Counted from the first letter of the stretch, positions 53,003 through 62,329 are shown. The stretch: DNA of 64,000 bases from Chromatiaceae bacterium (GCA_024235255.1 JACKMT010000003.1:496001-560000), one strand, 5' to 3'. Numbers and translations are program-made. The notes: generated by a model from the letters alone, not told the origin.

Positions 53003-53952
53003 TGAATGTCGCAACACCGCTCTACGCCGATTTCTCCGGTCTGGCGGAACTCAAGGCGAGATCGGTCAACGACCAAACGGGTTCGACCGCCGAGGTGGCA
53101 CGCCAGTTCGAATCGCTGCTGATCAATCAGATGGTGAAGTCGATGCGCCAGGCCAGTCTGGGGGAGGGCATTCTGGATAGTGATCAGTCTCTCTTCTATC
53201 GCGATATGTTCGACCAGCAGCTGTCGCTGCATCTGGCCGAAAACGGCGGCATCGGACTGGCCGCAGCGATTCAGCGTCAGCTTGAAGGTGCTCAATCAGC
53301 AACAGCAGACGGCGGACTGAATATTACCGAGTACGGAAGAAGACGGCTGATCGCACCAACGGCGGAGACGTCAGAGAGCCCCCCGCCTAGCCCCCGCAAG
53401 TCGGTTGACAGGATGGAGGGTGCGGGTGCTGCTGCGGCCGATACGGATAATTGGAGCAGCACCGATTTTGTAGAGAATCTCTGGCCCTGGGCACTGGAGG
53501 CAGCCAACCGGATCGGGCTGCAGCCCCAGGCGCTGCTGGCACAGGCTGCGCTGGAGACCGGATGGGGCAGGAGAATGATAAGTCAGAAGGACGGGACGCC
53601 CAGCCACAATCTGTTCGGCATCAAGGCGGATCGCAACTGGGATGGTGCGCGCGTCAGTGTCTCGACCCTGGAGTATGAAGCGGGCAGCGCAATCAGGCGC
53701 AGGGACTACTTCCGTTCCTACGACTCGTTTAAGGAGAGCTTCAACGACTACGTGGATTTCCTGAGCGCCAACCCCCGCTATGACCGTGCGCTGGCGGCGA
53801 CCTCCAGCAGCAGAGCCTATTTCAACGAACTGCAGAAGGCGGGTTACGCAACGGATCCGCGCTATGCGCAGAAGATCGATGCAGTGCTGCGCGGGCGTGA
53901 GATGAGACAGGCGGTTGAGCGGCTACAAACCAAAGCAAATCAGCCGCTATAA
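53002..53952 (+). CDS. flgJ: Bifunctional FlgJ: rod scaffold and peptidoglycan hydrolase
   Basis: The N-terminal ~110 residues match the rod cap/scaffold domain (VARQFESLLINQMVKSMR). After a polar linker the C-terminal half (from ~residue 155) is a GH73 glucosaminidase domain with LLAQAALETGWGRRMI and HNLFGIKADRNWDGARV; the Glu in LETGWG is the catalytic candidate. It opens the peptidoglycan layer for the rod. Full fusion length (316) as in E. coli and Pseudomonas. ATG overlaps the flgI stop. Confidence 0.95.
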   Translation: MNVATPLYADFSGLAELKARSVNDQTGSTAEVARQFESLLINQMVKSMRQASLGEGILDSDQSLFYRDMFDQQLSLHLAENGGIGLAAAIQRQLEGAQSATADGGLNITEYGRRRLIAPTAETSESPPPSPRKSVDRMEGAGAAAADTDNWSSTDFVENLWPWALEAANRIGLQPQALLAQAALETGWGRRMISQKDGTPSHNLFGIKADRNWDGARVSVSTLEYEAGSAIRRRDYFRSYDSFKESFNDYVDFLSANPRYDRALAATSSSRAYFNELQKAGYATDPRYAQKIDAVLRGREMRQAVERLQTKANQPL

Positions 53953-54000
53953 CTATTCGGGCAACCGAAAAACATAGCGGCGTAACCAAGGTACGGCAGC

Positions 54001-55998
54001 ATGGCAGGCATACTGGATATCGGCGTTTCGGCACTTTTGTCGTTTCAGAATTCGCTGAACACGACCGGACATAACATTGCCAACTCGGATACCGAAGGGT
54101 ACAGCCGTCAGCGTACGCTGCACGCTACGCAGTTGCCGGAGCTCAGGGGGTATGGTTGGCTCGGCACCGGGGTCAAGGTCACTGGTGTGGAGCGCCTCAC
54201 TGACCAGTTTCTCTCCACCCAGGTGCGCGCCACCCAGTCCGTCTCTTCGCAGCTGGAACTCTATGTGGATTACGCCAGCCGCCTCGATAATGTGCTGGCC
54301 GATCCCAATATCGGTCTGGACCCGGCGCTACAGGATTTTTTCAACGCCATGCAGGTGATGGCCGACGACCCCTCTTCGGTGCCGTCGCGCCAGGTGCTGC
54401 TCTCCGAATCCGGTTCATTGGTTGACCGCTTTCATGATCTCAACCGGCAGTTCACCGACATGCGGATCAATCTGAACAAGCAGATGGGCGCGATCACGAC
54501 CGAGATCAACGATATCGCCCAATCTTTGGGGCGTGTAAACAAGAGTATCGTTGAGGCGATTGGAGCGTCCGGCGGTGACGATCCGAATGATCTGTTGGAC
54601 CAGCGGGAGCTGTTGCTGGCTGAGCTTTCCAAGCGCGTGGATCTTGCCGTCGTACCGCAGGACGATGGCTCATGGAACGTTTTCATCGGCAAGGGACAGG
54701 CATTGGTTATGGGGTCCAATGTGGCGACGGTAGGCACCAGGGCCAGCATCGCAGATGTCAGTGAGATGGATGTGATATTTACCGACAGCCTCGGCAGCCG
54801 CGTGATTACCGATCAGATGAGCGGCGGTGAGATTGGCGGTCTGATCGATTTTCGCGATCAGGTACTGAACCCGGGACAGAACCAACTCGGCCTGGTGGCG
54901 ATCGGCATCGGCGAGCGCATCAACGCCCAGCAGCTGCTGGGCATGAATCTGAATGGCACGCTGGGGAGCAAGATATTCAGTTCACCCACCATTACGCCGG
55001 TCAGTCATAGTGGCAACACCAGCGCAGTGACCGTCTCGGCATCGATTGCCGACAGCGGCAACCTGACCGCCAGCGGTTATCAACTTGAGTCCGGCGGCGG
55101 TAATCTCTACACATTGACCCGTCTCAATGACGGCAAGACGTTTGCGATCAATACCGGCGGAACCTATCCCTACACTACCGCCGAGATCGATGGAGTGACG
55201 CTGACCATCTCCGGAGCGGCGACGCTGGGCGATAAATTCTTTGTGCAACCGACCCGCAACGCGGCCCAGCAGATCAGTTTGCAGATCACCGACCCGCGTG
55301 AGTTTGCCGCGGCTGCGCCGCTGCGGGTGAAGCAGTCGACCAATGCGGACAGCGGCAATCTCAACGCCGGCAGCGGGGCGCTGTCGCAGCCGGTGGTGAG
55401 CAACGTGACTAATCTTCCCCTGACCGGTCCGAGCAGCATCACACTCGAATGGCGCGCGGATGTGGATGGCAACGGCACCGCCGATGACCCGGGCTTTCGC
55501 GTCACCGGCGGACCGGGCGGCACCATCGCATATGACCCAGCCACTGAGAGCAGCGGTGCCAACTTCACCTTCGCCGCTTATGGCGGCATGACCTTCACTG
55601 TCAGCGGGGTTCCTGCGGAGGGCGACAGATTCATCATCGAAAACAATTCCAATGGCGAGGGCGACAACCGCAATGCGCTGGCCATGGCGGCGATCCAGCA
55701 ACAGAACACGCTGCTGGGTGAGACATCGGGGGTGGCGGAAACCGCCACCATTCAGGAGGCTTATGGGCTGCTGGTCTCCGACGTGGGCGCCAAAACCCGG
55801 CAGGCGAAAATTAACAGCGAAGCGAGCGACGGTCTGCTGGCGCGCCACCAGACATCGCTCTCCTCGGTAGCGGGCGTTAACCTGGATGAAGAGGCGGCGA
55901 ATCTAATCCGCTATCAACAGGCGTACCAGGCATCCGCCCAGGTTATCTCGGTTGCCAGTTCACTGTTTGAAACACTTCTCGGCGCAGTCCAGAGGTAG
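54001..55998 (+). CDS. flgK: Hook-filament junction protein FlgK
   Basis: FlgK is the first hook-filament junction protein. The 665-residue protein has the N-terminal FlgK signature (FQNSLNTTGHNIANSDTEGY, GTGVKVTGVERLTDQFL) and the C-terminal LIRYQQAYQASAQVISVASS. It is longer than enteric FlgK (~547), the extra part lying in the middle outer domain around residues 330-560. It follows flgJ after 48 bp; no separate promoter is seen. Confidence 0.94.
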   Translation: MAGILDIGVSALLSFQNSLNTTGHNIANSDTEGYSRQRTLHATQLPELRGYGWLGTGVKVTGVERLTDQFLSTQVRATQSVSSQLELYVDYASRLDNVLADPNIGLDPALQDFFNAMQVMADDPSSVPSRQVLLSESGSLVDRFHDLNRQFTDMRINLNKQMGAITTEINDIAQSLGRVNKSIVEAIGASGGDDPNDLLDQRELLLAELSKRVDLAVVPQDDGSWNVFIGKGQALVMGSNVATVGTRASIADVSEMDVIFTDSLGSRVITDQMSGGEIGGLIDFRDQVLNPGQNQLGLVAIGIGERINAQQLLGMNLNGTLGSKIFSSPTITPVSHSGNTSAVTVSASIADSGNLTASGYQLESGGGNLYTLTRLNDGKTFAINTGGTYPYTTAEIDGVTLTISGAATLGDKFFVQPTRNAAQQISLQITDPREFAAAAPLRVKQSTNADSGNLNAGSGALSQPVVSNVTNLPLTGPSSITLEWRADVDGNGTADDPGFRVTGGPGGTIAYDPATESSGANFTFAAYGGMTFTVSGVPAEGDRFIIENNSNGEGDNRNALAMAAIQQQNTLLGETSGVAETATIQEAYGLLVSDVGAKTRQAKINSEASDGLLARHQTSLSSVAGVNLDEEAANLIRYQQAYQASAQVISVASSLFETLLGAVQR

Positions 55999-56008
55999 AG
56001 TCCTAACT

Positions 56009-57244
56009 ATGTCACGTATTTCCACCAGTATGATTACCCAGCGCGCGATCGATGCGATGCTGCGCCAGCAGAACAAGGTCAGCAATACCCAGCAGCAGCT
56101 CTCCACCGGACGCAGAGTGTTGGCGCCTTCGGATGACCCGGCCAGCGCCTCGCGCGTACTTGGGCTGAACCGGGCGCTGGAGACAGTGCAGCAGTACCAG
56201 AGCAACATCAACCGTGCCCAATCCCGCCTGGAGACCGAGGAGGGTGTGCTCAACGGTGTCACCAACCTGCTGCAGCGTGTCAGTGAGCTTGCGGTGCAGG
56301 GCAACAACGACACACTGAGTGCGACCGATACAAAAGCCATCGCCGCCGAGGTCCGCCAACTCCTGGCGCAGCTCTACTCCATGGCCAACACCCAGGACAG
56401 CAACGGGGAGTACATCTTTGCCGGATACCAGAGCGGAACCAAACCGTTTACCAATCCTGCGGTTGGCAGCTATGTCTACAATGGCGACTTGGGCGAGCGC
56501 CAGCTGCAGATCTCCCCGGACCGCCAAGTGGCGGATGGTGACAATGGCTTCGCACTTTTCGTCAATGTGGCAACGGCAGCGTTTGCGCAGATAACCGCTG
56601 TGGATGCAACCGATTTTACCGCTGTTGCGGATGGCGACATAACCATCGATGGCGGCAACGGCAACGGGCCGGTCAGCATCGGTTCCATTCCTGCGGCAGC
56701 AGATGCGGCGGAGCGGGCGCAGCAGTTGGCGGATGCCGTTAATGCTGTCAGTGAGCGGACCGGCGTGCGCGCCGCGGTCAACGATAGCGGCTTGCTGGAA
56801 CTGAACGTGGTCGGAGGATCCGGTATCAGCGTCGCGCTGGGCACTGACGCAGGACCAAGAAGTGGCTTAAGCGCTGTAACAACACCGACCACTGTTGCCG
56901 TAGCGACGGCGACTACCCCACGCAATGTTTTTGAGACGCTGCACCAGCTGGTTACCGAACTGGAGAGCGACCGTCCGGTCGATCGTTATATCGACGATGT
57001 TCATCTGGCCCTGGATAGCGTGATCAACACGCGCACCTCTGTCGGCGGCAGGCTAAACAGCATCGACGAACAGCACGAGGTTAACGCGGATCTTGAGCTC
57101 TCGCTGGAGAGTCACAGATCGGTGGAGGAAGATCTCGATTTCGCCGAAGCGATCGCCCGCTACGAGCGGCAGATGACGGCGTTGCAGGCGGCTCAGCAGT
57201 CCTATGTGCGGATCAAGGGGTTGTCGTTGTTCGATTATTTGTAA
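56009..57244 (+). CDS. flgL: Hook-filament junction protein FlgL
   Basis: FlgL joins FlgK to the filament. The 411-residue product has the flagellin-like N-terminal helix (TQRAIDAMLRQQNKVSNTQ) and C-terminal helix (AIARYERQMTALQAAQQSY). An inserted middle region (residues ~190-300) includes a flagellin-IN-like segment (AERAQQLADAVNAVSERTGV). It is longer than enteric FlgL (~317). The frame runs up to 55952, inside flgK, but ATG 56009 gives the family start. It ends the plus-strand flg run and is convergent with fliD. Confidence 0.93.
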   Translation: MSRISTSMITQRAIDAMLRQQNKVSNTQQQLSTGRRVLAPSDDPASASRVLGLNRALETVQQYQSNINRAQSRLETEEGVLNGVTNLLQRVSELAVQGNNDTLSATDTKAIAAEVRQLLAQLYSMANTQDSNGEYIFAGYQSGTKPFTNPAVGSYVYNGDLGERQLQISPDRQVADGDNGFALFVNVATAAFAQITAVDATDFTAVADGDITIDGGNGNGPVSIGSIPAAADAAERAQQLADAVNAVSERTGVRAAVNDSGLLELNVVGGSGISVALGTDAGPRSGLSAVTTPTTVAVATATTPRNVFETLHQLVTELESDRPVDRYIDDVHLALDSVINTRTSVGGRLNSIDEQHEVNADLELSLESHRSVEEDLDFAEAIARYERQMTALQAAQQSYVRIKGLSLFDYL

Positions 57245-57338
57245 GGGCCGAGTGCCGAGGGCAGAAGACTAAGTCCGAGAACCTAGTATCCAGGCCCTAG
57301 GTCCGGACAGGTGGGTGTAGCTGCCTTGTCGCCTAGGG
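57245..57338. repeat. CTAG-rich repeat patch between flgL and fliD
   Basis: The gap between the convergent flgL and fliD stops is made of GGGCCGAGTGCCGAGGG, GAACCTAGTATCC and GGCCCTAGGTCC-type words, with another CCTAGGGC copy before fliD. Related to the patches at 6797-6892 and 50184-50250. No terminator of classic form is visible; the repeat may serve that place. Confidence 0.6.
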
Positions 57339-58745
57339 CTACTTATCAGTTCCGTTGATCATTGCTGACAGGCCGGCGAGTTGCTGAGTCAGGAAATCCC
57401 CGGTGGTACGCAGCTGGTTGACCAGCACATCCATTGCCGTAAACTGGGCCGAGAGCCGATCCTGAATAGACTGCATGCGCCGGTCTAGGTTGGCCCGCTG
57501 ATCGGTTATATCCTCGATGCCTTTGTTCAGCCCGTCTATGCGCGAATCGATGATGCCGTTGGTATCGGCAAAGCCATTCAATATGGATTCCGCGCGGAGT
57601 GCCACGCCGCTGGTGGAGGTGAACAGGGTTGTTACCGACTCCAGGTTCTGAGCCAGGGCCGCATCCAGGGTACTCTCCTCGACTGACAGTTTGCCGTCTT
57701 GGTCCGTCACTATACCCAGTTCCGCCAGTGAGCGAAGTGTACCGTTGCTGCCGGTCACCTGGCTACTGAGGGCATTGCGTAGACCTGACTCCAGCCCGCG
57801 GACGGTGGAATCGCTGAATAAAGTCCCCGTGGCGCCGGTGGCCGTATCATAATTGGTGGAGTTGTTGATTAGGTCGATGACGTCGTTGAATCTGGCAACA
57901 AAATCGGTAATCGTGTTCTTGGCCGCCTGGGTATCGGTGGAAACGATCAGGTTAATGGACTCACCGGGTTTAGCCGTCACCAGGTTAAATGTGATCCCCT
58001 CAATTGCATCACTGATGGTGTTGCTTGTTCGCGTCAGGATTTGGTCATCGATGCTGATTTGCGCATCCACCGCTGCCCGGGTGGTGGCGTTGGCGCCATA
58101 GATCAGCCTGGACAGACCGCCGGTATCAGTGTCGGTACCGTCGTCATCGTCCACCGTGACCGTGAACTGCCCATCGCTACCCATCTTATCGGCGGTTAGC
58201 ACCAGCTTGCTCTGGTTGCCGCCGCTGCCGTCATCCACTTTGATGATTGTGGCGGTCACGCCGGTATTGTCCGGCGCCGCGTTGATGGCATCCCGGATCC
58301 CGTTGAGGGTGTTGCCGCCCGTTTCAATCGATACATCGAAGGAGAGCCCGTTGACATCGATTGTCAGCTTACCTGTACCGACTGTCGTGTCTGCATCGGC
58401 ATATCCCTCCGAGAACTGTTTTTGCGCTGCCGCAAGCTGCTCGACCTTGACTTGGAACCTCCCGTTGGCAGCCTGTTGCGTAGCAGTCGCGGTGAACACA
58501 TCCTCATTCTCCGAAGCGGCAGTACGCCCGTCAAAGGTAGCGGAGAGCTTCAACCTGTCTACAGCCTGGCTGAAATCGGACAGCGCCGACTTCAACAGCC
58601 CGAATGCAGACAATTGCGCCTGATACGTGGTCTCCCGGGTATCCAGACGGGTCTCGACGGGTTCACGCTCGGCCGCTACTAGCTGGGACACCAGATTGTT
58701 GATGTCGATTCCCGAACCGATTCCGCTGGTGCTAATGGATGGCAT
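57339..58745 (-). CDS. fliD: Flagellar filament cap FliD
   Basis: FliD caps the filament and folds exported flagellin. The 468-residue protein starts MPSISTSGIGSGIDINNLVS, has a central region with a flagellin-IN motif (NGIRDAINAAPDNTGVTATI), and the C-terminal conserved tail (GIEDITDQRANLDRRMQSIQ). It is the last gene of the minus-strand fliC-flaG-fliD run and converges with flgL. Confidence 0.95.
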   Translation of the reverse strand: MPSISTSGIGSGIDINNLVSQLVAAEREPVETRLDTRETTYQAQLSAFGLLKSALSDFSQAVDRLKLSATFDGRTAASENEDVFTATATQQAANGRFQVKVEQLAAAQKQFSEGYADADTTVGTGKLTIDVNGLSFDVSIETGGNTLNGIRDAINAAPDNTGVTATIIKVDDGSGGNQSKLVLTADKMGSDGQFTVTVDDDDGTDTDTGGLSRLIYGANATTRAAVDAQISIDDQILTRTSNTISDAIEGITFNLVTAKPGESINLIVSTDTQAAKNTITDFVARFNDVIDLINNSTNYDTATGATGTLFSDSTVRGLESGLRNALSSQVTGSNGTLRSLAELGIVTDQDGKLSVEESTLDAALAQNLESVTTLFTSTSGVALRAESILNGFADTNGIIDSRIDGLNKGIEDITDQRANLDRRMQSIQDRLSAQFTAMDVLVNQLRTTGDFLTQQLAGLSAMINGTDK

Positions 58746-58796
58746 TGGTTTTCCTGTGTCGAGGCCGTGAACTGCCGGTGGCCCGTGGTTTGTTGC

Positions 58797-59219
58797 TCAC
58801 ACTTTTTCCCTGACGAAACCGCTGCCGAAATCCTGCAGGTGCTGGAGCAGCGCCAACACATCCTCCGGTGGAATTTGCCGCAGCACTTCCTGGGTCTCCG
58901 AGTCGATAACTTCGATCACCGTATGCCCGCTCCCCTCGTCCACACTGAAGTTGAGTTCCCTGCGGACGTTTTGCACCAGCTCATTGAGCTGGTTCATCAC
59001 TTGAGACAGTTCCTGTTTTTTGAACTGACTTTGGGGCTGGGGGTCCTGCTGAGTCGGTGTGCTCTTCTGGACATTGCTGTACGCATTCACCTGGTTGCTG
59101 CCCTGAGGTGAGCTGGTGGTGTTGCCCCCGTTCACCTCGGCAGCCGGTTTCTCCTTACCGGTGGCGCTGGACGGAGCAAGTCGTGGCGCGAGTGGTTGTA
59201 ATGTGACGAAACTGTTCAT
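58797..59219 (-). CDS. flaG: FlaG family flagellar protein
   Basis: A 140-residue FlaG protein: a variable, low-complexity N-terminus, then the conserved C-terminal domain (LNELVQNVRRELNFSVDEGS, VIEVIDSETQEVLRQIPPED). In Pseudomonas and Vibrio FlaG lies between flagellin and fliD and affects filament length. It occupies the same place here, 51 bp before fliD, and is separated from fliC by a 69-bp gap with a perfect hairpin. Confidence 0.9.
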   Translation of the reverse strand: MNSFVTLQPLAPRLAPSSATGKEKPAAEVNGGNTTSSPQGSNQVNAYSNVQKSTPTQQDPQPQSQFKKQELSQVMNQLNELVQNVRRELNFSVDEGSGHTVIEVIDSETQEVLRQIPPEDVLALLQHLQDFGSGFVREKV

Positions 59220-59245
59220 GCCTCATTACCTCTAGTGGATACAGG

Positions 59246-59279
59246 GGTGACAGGCCGGATCTGGAACCGGCCTGTCACC
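59246..59279 (-). terminator. Perfect hairpin between fliC and flaG
   Basis: GGTGACAGGCCGG (59246-59258) and CCGGCCTGTCACC (59267-59279) form a perfect 13-bp stem with an 8-base loop, ten bases after the fliC stop. No U-run follows on the minus strand. It may attenuate transcription and protect the fliC 3' end, so that flagellin is made in excess over FlaG and FliD. Stem is certain; function is inferred. Confidence 0.6.
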
Positions 59280-59288
59280 TTTTCACGC

Positions 59289-61961
59289 CTACTGCAGCAG
59301 GGCCAATACGCCTTGCGGTATCGAATTGGCCTGGGCCACCATGGCTACACCTGCCTGTTGCAGGATCTGCGCCCGGGACAGCGCCGCCGTTTCGGAGGCG
59401 AAGTCCGCATCCTGGATTCGCGAACGGGAGGCGCTGAAGTTCTCCACCGAAACACCCAGGTTGCGGATGGTCGAAACGAAACGGTTCTGGATAGCACCGA
59501 GGTCGCTCCGGATGGAGTTGACCTGAGCCAGGGCCGCATCCACCACGTCCAGGGCGTTCTGCGCACCTTCAGCGGTACTTATATCCACCTGAGAGAGCTT
59601 GTTTTTGGCACTGGCCACCGACTCGCCTGAGGCTGTGGTATTGAGTACGCCGCCGGTACTGTTGACCACATCCGAGCTCACCGTGAACGGGCCATCCACC
59701 GAACCGAAGGTCACCTTGCCGGCGACCACGGTGGAATCCAGGTGTCCCCCTTCGGATACGGTACCGCCATCCTGGAGGGTCACCGCAGATCCGTTAATGC
59801 CGGTGGCGTTAATGGTTTTCTGGGCGGCACTCACACCACTCGGATCGGTGACCGCAGCGGAGTGTTCGAAGTTCTCGATCTTGATATCGTAGCCTTCGGA
59901 GCTGGTCAGCTTCATGGCTCCGGCCGTGGTTACATCAGCGGTGATACCGGTGGAACCGCTGCGCTGGTTGATAGCCGAGGCCAGGGCCGACAGGTCCGAG
60001 GTGGTCACCGTCGCAGAGATGCCCACGGCGTCGCTGTTCGAACCATACAGATTGAATGAGATGGTGCCGTCCGCAGACAGACTGTCCAAAGTGACTTCGG
60101 TACGTGCGGTAGCCGTGACGCCCGTGGTATCGGACACGGCATTGACGCTGGCCGCAATCTGCTTGGCGCTGGAGTTGGCGCCCACGGTGATGTCCTCGTT
60201 CGCCAGGCCCGAGACGGACAGGGTCTGGGCGCTGACCTGATTCCCTTCTGCGATGCCGACGCTGGCACCCGTGGTCAGCGTGATGTTGGTGGCGTTGGAT
60301 GCGCCGCTCTCGAACTGGGCCGCGTTGGTCACGAACTGGAGGCTGTAACCGGTATCGGCCGCCACGGTCACCTGGCCGCGGACAGAAGTGGTGTTGTTGC
60401 CTGCCTCGACCGGGTCTACGGCGGTACCGTTCAAGCCGGCGACCAGGCCGGTGGCGGTGATTGCACCGGTGGCGGCGGTAACCGCGGAACTCAACGCACC
60501 ATTCGTGATAGTCGCGACGCTGACGGCGGTACTCGTGCCACTGTTGGTTGCCACGGCGAGAGTCGTACCGGCGTTTGCGATGGCGCTAACGGTAACCGTT
60601 GAATCACCGGCGGAATCCGCCGTGCCGGCTGTGCGGCTGATCGTAATTGCTCCACCTGTGGCGGCTTGCGAGAAGGTATAACCGGCGGCGGCGAGGTCTG
60701 CGGAGCGGGCGGTGAGGCCGGCGAACAGCCCGTCATTGTCTGTGGCCGCCGAAGTGCCCGTGGTAAAGGCGATCGCACCACCAGAGACACCAGTCAGGGT
60801 CATCGTTGTTGCCGCACTATCATCGGCCGCATTGTGTGCGGTGAAATTGAGCGTGTAGTTGACGGTGTTGTTCGCAACGGCGAAGTTCGCCACGTTTATA
60901 TCCACGCCCGAGGCGCTGGCCACGGTGACCTTGTCAGCCGTAGCGAAGCCACTGACACCTTCCACCGTCAGGTCAGAGTTGTTATTGGCGGTATTGATAG
61001 CGGCCACCGCGGTATTCAATGCGTTGACGATGTTGGTGCGGGTTGCCGAATCGGTGGATCCTACCACGTAGCTGACGGTCTGTGCGGACCCCGCGTCGGT
61101 GGAGAGGTCAAAACTGACGATATCGCCGGCATCGATGTTGGTAGTGTTAGCGTGGTTCAGGATGGTGGTGAAATCAAACGTCGCGGCATTGTAGCCGGCC
61201 GCTTCGACCCCGGTTGCCGCATTGAGCGCGGTAGCCACCTCTTTGGCCGTCGATGTGGCGGCGATGCTCACATCAGTTGTGGAACCGGAGGCATCGGTGA
61301 TGCGGGCTGTTGTTGCCGACGCGAAATCGTTTGCCGTGCGGGCCAATGCGGCGGTGGTGGTCACCGCAGCAGTGGCACCCAACTTGGTGCCATTCAGCGC
61401 AGCGGTGCCGGCACCCTTGGCGGCGCTGATCTGAGAGTCCACCTGCTCTGCGCCCAGGATCTCACCGGAGGCGCCGGCCACGGAGACACCGATGGTTTCG
61501 CGTGCGTTGGAGCCCACCTGGAACTGCTGGGTGGTGAAAGTGCCGTCCAGCAGTTTACGACCGTTGAAGCTGGTGGTTTCGGCGATGCGGTTCACCTCGG
61601 ACAGCAGCTGGTTGACCTCAGCCTGCAGAAAGCGGCGGTCGCTGGCGCTGTTGGTGGAGTTGGCGGACTGGATGGAGAGTTCCCGAATACGCTGCAGGAT
61701 ATTGTTGGTCTCCTGCAGTGCACCTTCCGCCGTCTGCGCCAGGGAGACGCCGTCGTTGGCGTTGCGCATAGCCTGAGTCAGGCCTTTGATTTGGGTAGTA
61801 AAGCGATCGGAGATCGCCAGACCTGCCGCGTCGTCCTTGGCACTGTTGATGCGCAGGCCGGATGACAGGCGCTCCAGGGCTGTGGCCATTTCGCTCTGGG
61901 TGCGGGTCAGATTGCGCTGCGCGTTGAGGGACATGATATTTGTATTGATGACGTTTGCCAT
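59289..61961 (-). CDS. fliC: Flagellin with greatly expanded central domain
   Basis: The filament subunit, 890 residues, against ~280-500 in most gammaproteobacteria. The conserved D0/D1 ends are intact: MANVINTNIMSLNAQRNL and RLSSGLRINSAKDDAAG at the N-terminus, and RIQDADFASETAALSRAQIL with QANSIPQGVLALLQ at the C-terminus. Between about residues 170 and 790 lies a Thr/Ala/Ser-rich surface region with at least two flagellin-IN-like segments (about 228-254 and 587-615). It contains no Cys that I noticed. The ATG has AGGAG seven bases upstream. It heads the minus-strand run fliC-flaG-fliD behind a sigma-28-type promoter. Confidence 0.95.
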   Translation of the reverse strand: MANVINTNIMSLNAQRNLTRTQSEMATALERLSSGLRINSAKDDAAGLAISDRFTTQIKGLTQAMRNANDGVSLAQTAEGALQETNNILQRIRELSIQSANSTNSASDRRFLQAEVNQLLSEVNRIAETTSFNGRKLLDGTFTTQQFQVGSNARETIGVSVAGASGEILGAEQVDSQISAAKGAGTAALNGTKLGATAAVTTTAALARTANDFASATTARITDASGSTTDVSIAATSTAKEVATALNAATGVEAAGYNAATFDFTTILNHANTTNIDAGDIVSFDLSTDAGSAQTVSYVVGSTDSATRTNIVNALNTAVAAINTANNNSDLTVEGVSGFATADKVTVASASGVDINVANFAVANNTVNYTLNFTAHNAADDSAATTMTLTGVSGGAIAFTTGTSAATDNDGLFAGLTARSADLAAAGYTFSQAATGGAITISRTAGTADSAGDSTVTVSAIANAGTTLAVATNSGTSTAVSVATITNGALSSAVTAATGAITATGLVAGLNGTAVDPVEAGNNTTSVRGQVTVAADTGYSLQFVTNAAQFESGASNATNITLTTGASVGIAEGNQVSAQTLSVSGLANEDITVGANSSAKQIAASVNAVSDTTGVTATARTEVTLDSLSADGTISFNLYGSNSDAVGISATVTTSDLSALASAINQRSGSTGITADVTTAGAMKLTSSEGYDIKIENFEHSAAVTDPSGVSAAQKTINATGINGSAVTLQDGGTVSEGGHLDSTVVAGKVTFGSVDGPFTVSSDVVNSTGGVLNTTASGESVASAKNKLSQVDISTAEGAQNALDVVDAALAQVNSIRSDLGAIQNRFVSTIRNLGVSVENFSASRSRIQDADFASETAALSRAQILQQAGVAMVAQANSIPQGVLALLQ

Positions 61962-62028
61962 TTTCTTACTCCTGAATACCCCTGGTACGCCGCGTATCGC
62001 TGGGCTGAAGGGGTTAAGGCTGATATTT

Positions 62029-62062
62029 GGCGGATATACCCGTCGAGTGGGTATTTACCGCC
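62029..62062 (-). promoter_or_regulatory. Hairpin at the predicted 5' end of fliC mRNA
   Basis: GGCGG...TACCC on one side (62029-62041) and GGGTA...CCGCC on the other (62049-62062) form a two-part stem around a 7-base loop, with a short internal loop. It begins only a few bases after the expected start from the sigma-28 site. A 5'-terminal stem may protect this abundant mRNA from 5'-dependent decay; inferred. Confidence 0.5.
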
Positions 62063-62072
62063 TCCGGTACCC

Positions 62073-62100
62073 TTAGCGACCGGCTCCAGGGGGAACTTTA
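62073..62100 (-). promoter_or_regulatory. Sigma-28-type promoter of fliC
   Basis: On the minus strand TAAAGTTC, a 12-base spacer, and GTCGCTAA resemble FliA sites; the -35 differs at one base, the -10 at two, and the spacer is one longer than ideal. It is the best candidate upstream of the flagellin and implies a leader of ~105 bases. Confidence 0.6.
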
Positions 62101-62241
62101 GATTTTTTTCCGGCCCGCTGAGCCCTGTGCTCAATCAGCATTGCTGCCGATATATGTAGCTGCGCCGATGAGGTATACGCCGTGCGGAGTTTCCGGACGC
62201 ACATGCATGCAGATAGGGAGAAATTAGTCAAGCGAAGACAT

Positions 62242-62268
62242 TTAAGGTTTTCGAGCCGATGCCGATGT
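62242..62268 (+). promoter_or_regulatory. Possible sigma-28 promoter of fliS
   Basis: TTAAGGTT (62242-62249), 11 bases, and GCCGATGT (62261-62268) match six of eight positions in each half of the FliA consensus. It lies 62 bp before the fliS ATG. Weaker than the cheV and flgM sites. Confidence 0.5.
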
Positions 62269-62329
62269 AAATGACATCTCGATCCTGCGACCAGACCTGA
62301 ATAACCTTGTGAAGATTCTAAGGAACACC

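Larger units (their letters stand above)
61962..62329. other. 368-bp divergent regulatory region between fliC and fliS
   Basis: Contains a sigma-28-type site for fliC (62073-62100, minus) and one for fliS (62242-62268, plus), and the fliC 5' hairpin at 62029-62062. The remaining ~140 bp between the two promoters show no gene and no further repeat I can support. Confidence 0.65.

Noticed and set aside
60666..61865. 399-codon frame opposite the flagellin
   Set aside because: Long only because the Ala/Thr-rich flagellin leaves few stops on the other strand; glycine-rich nonsense product with no motif.
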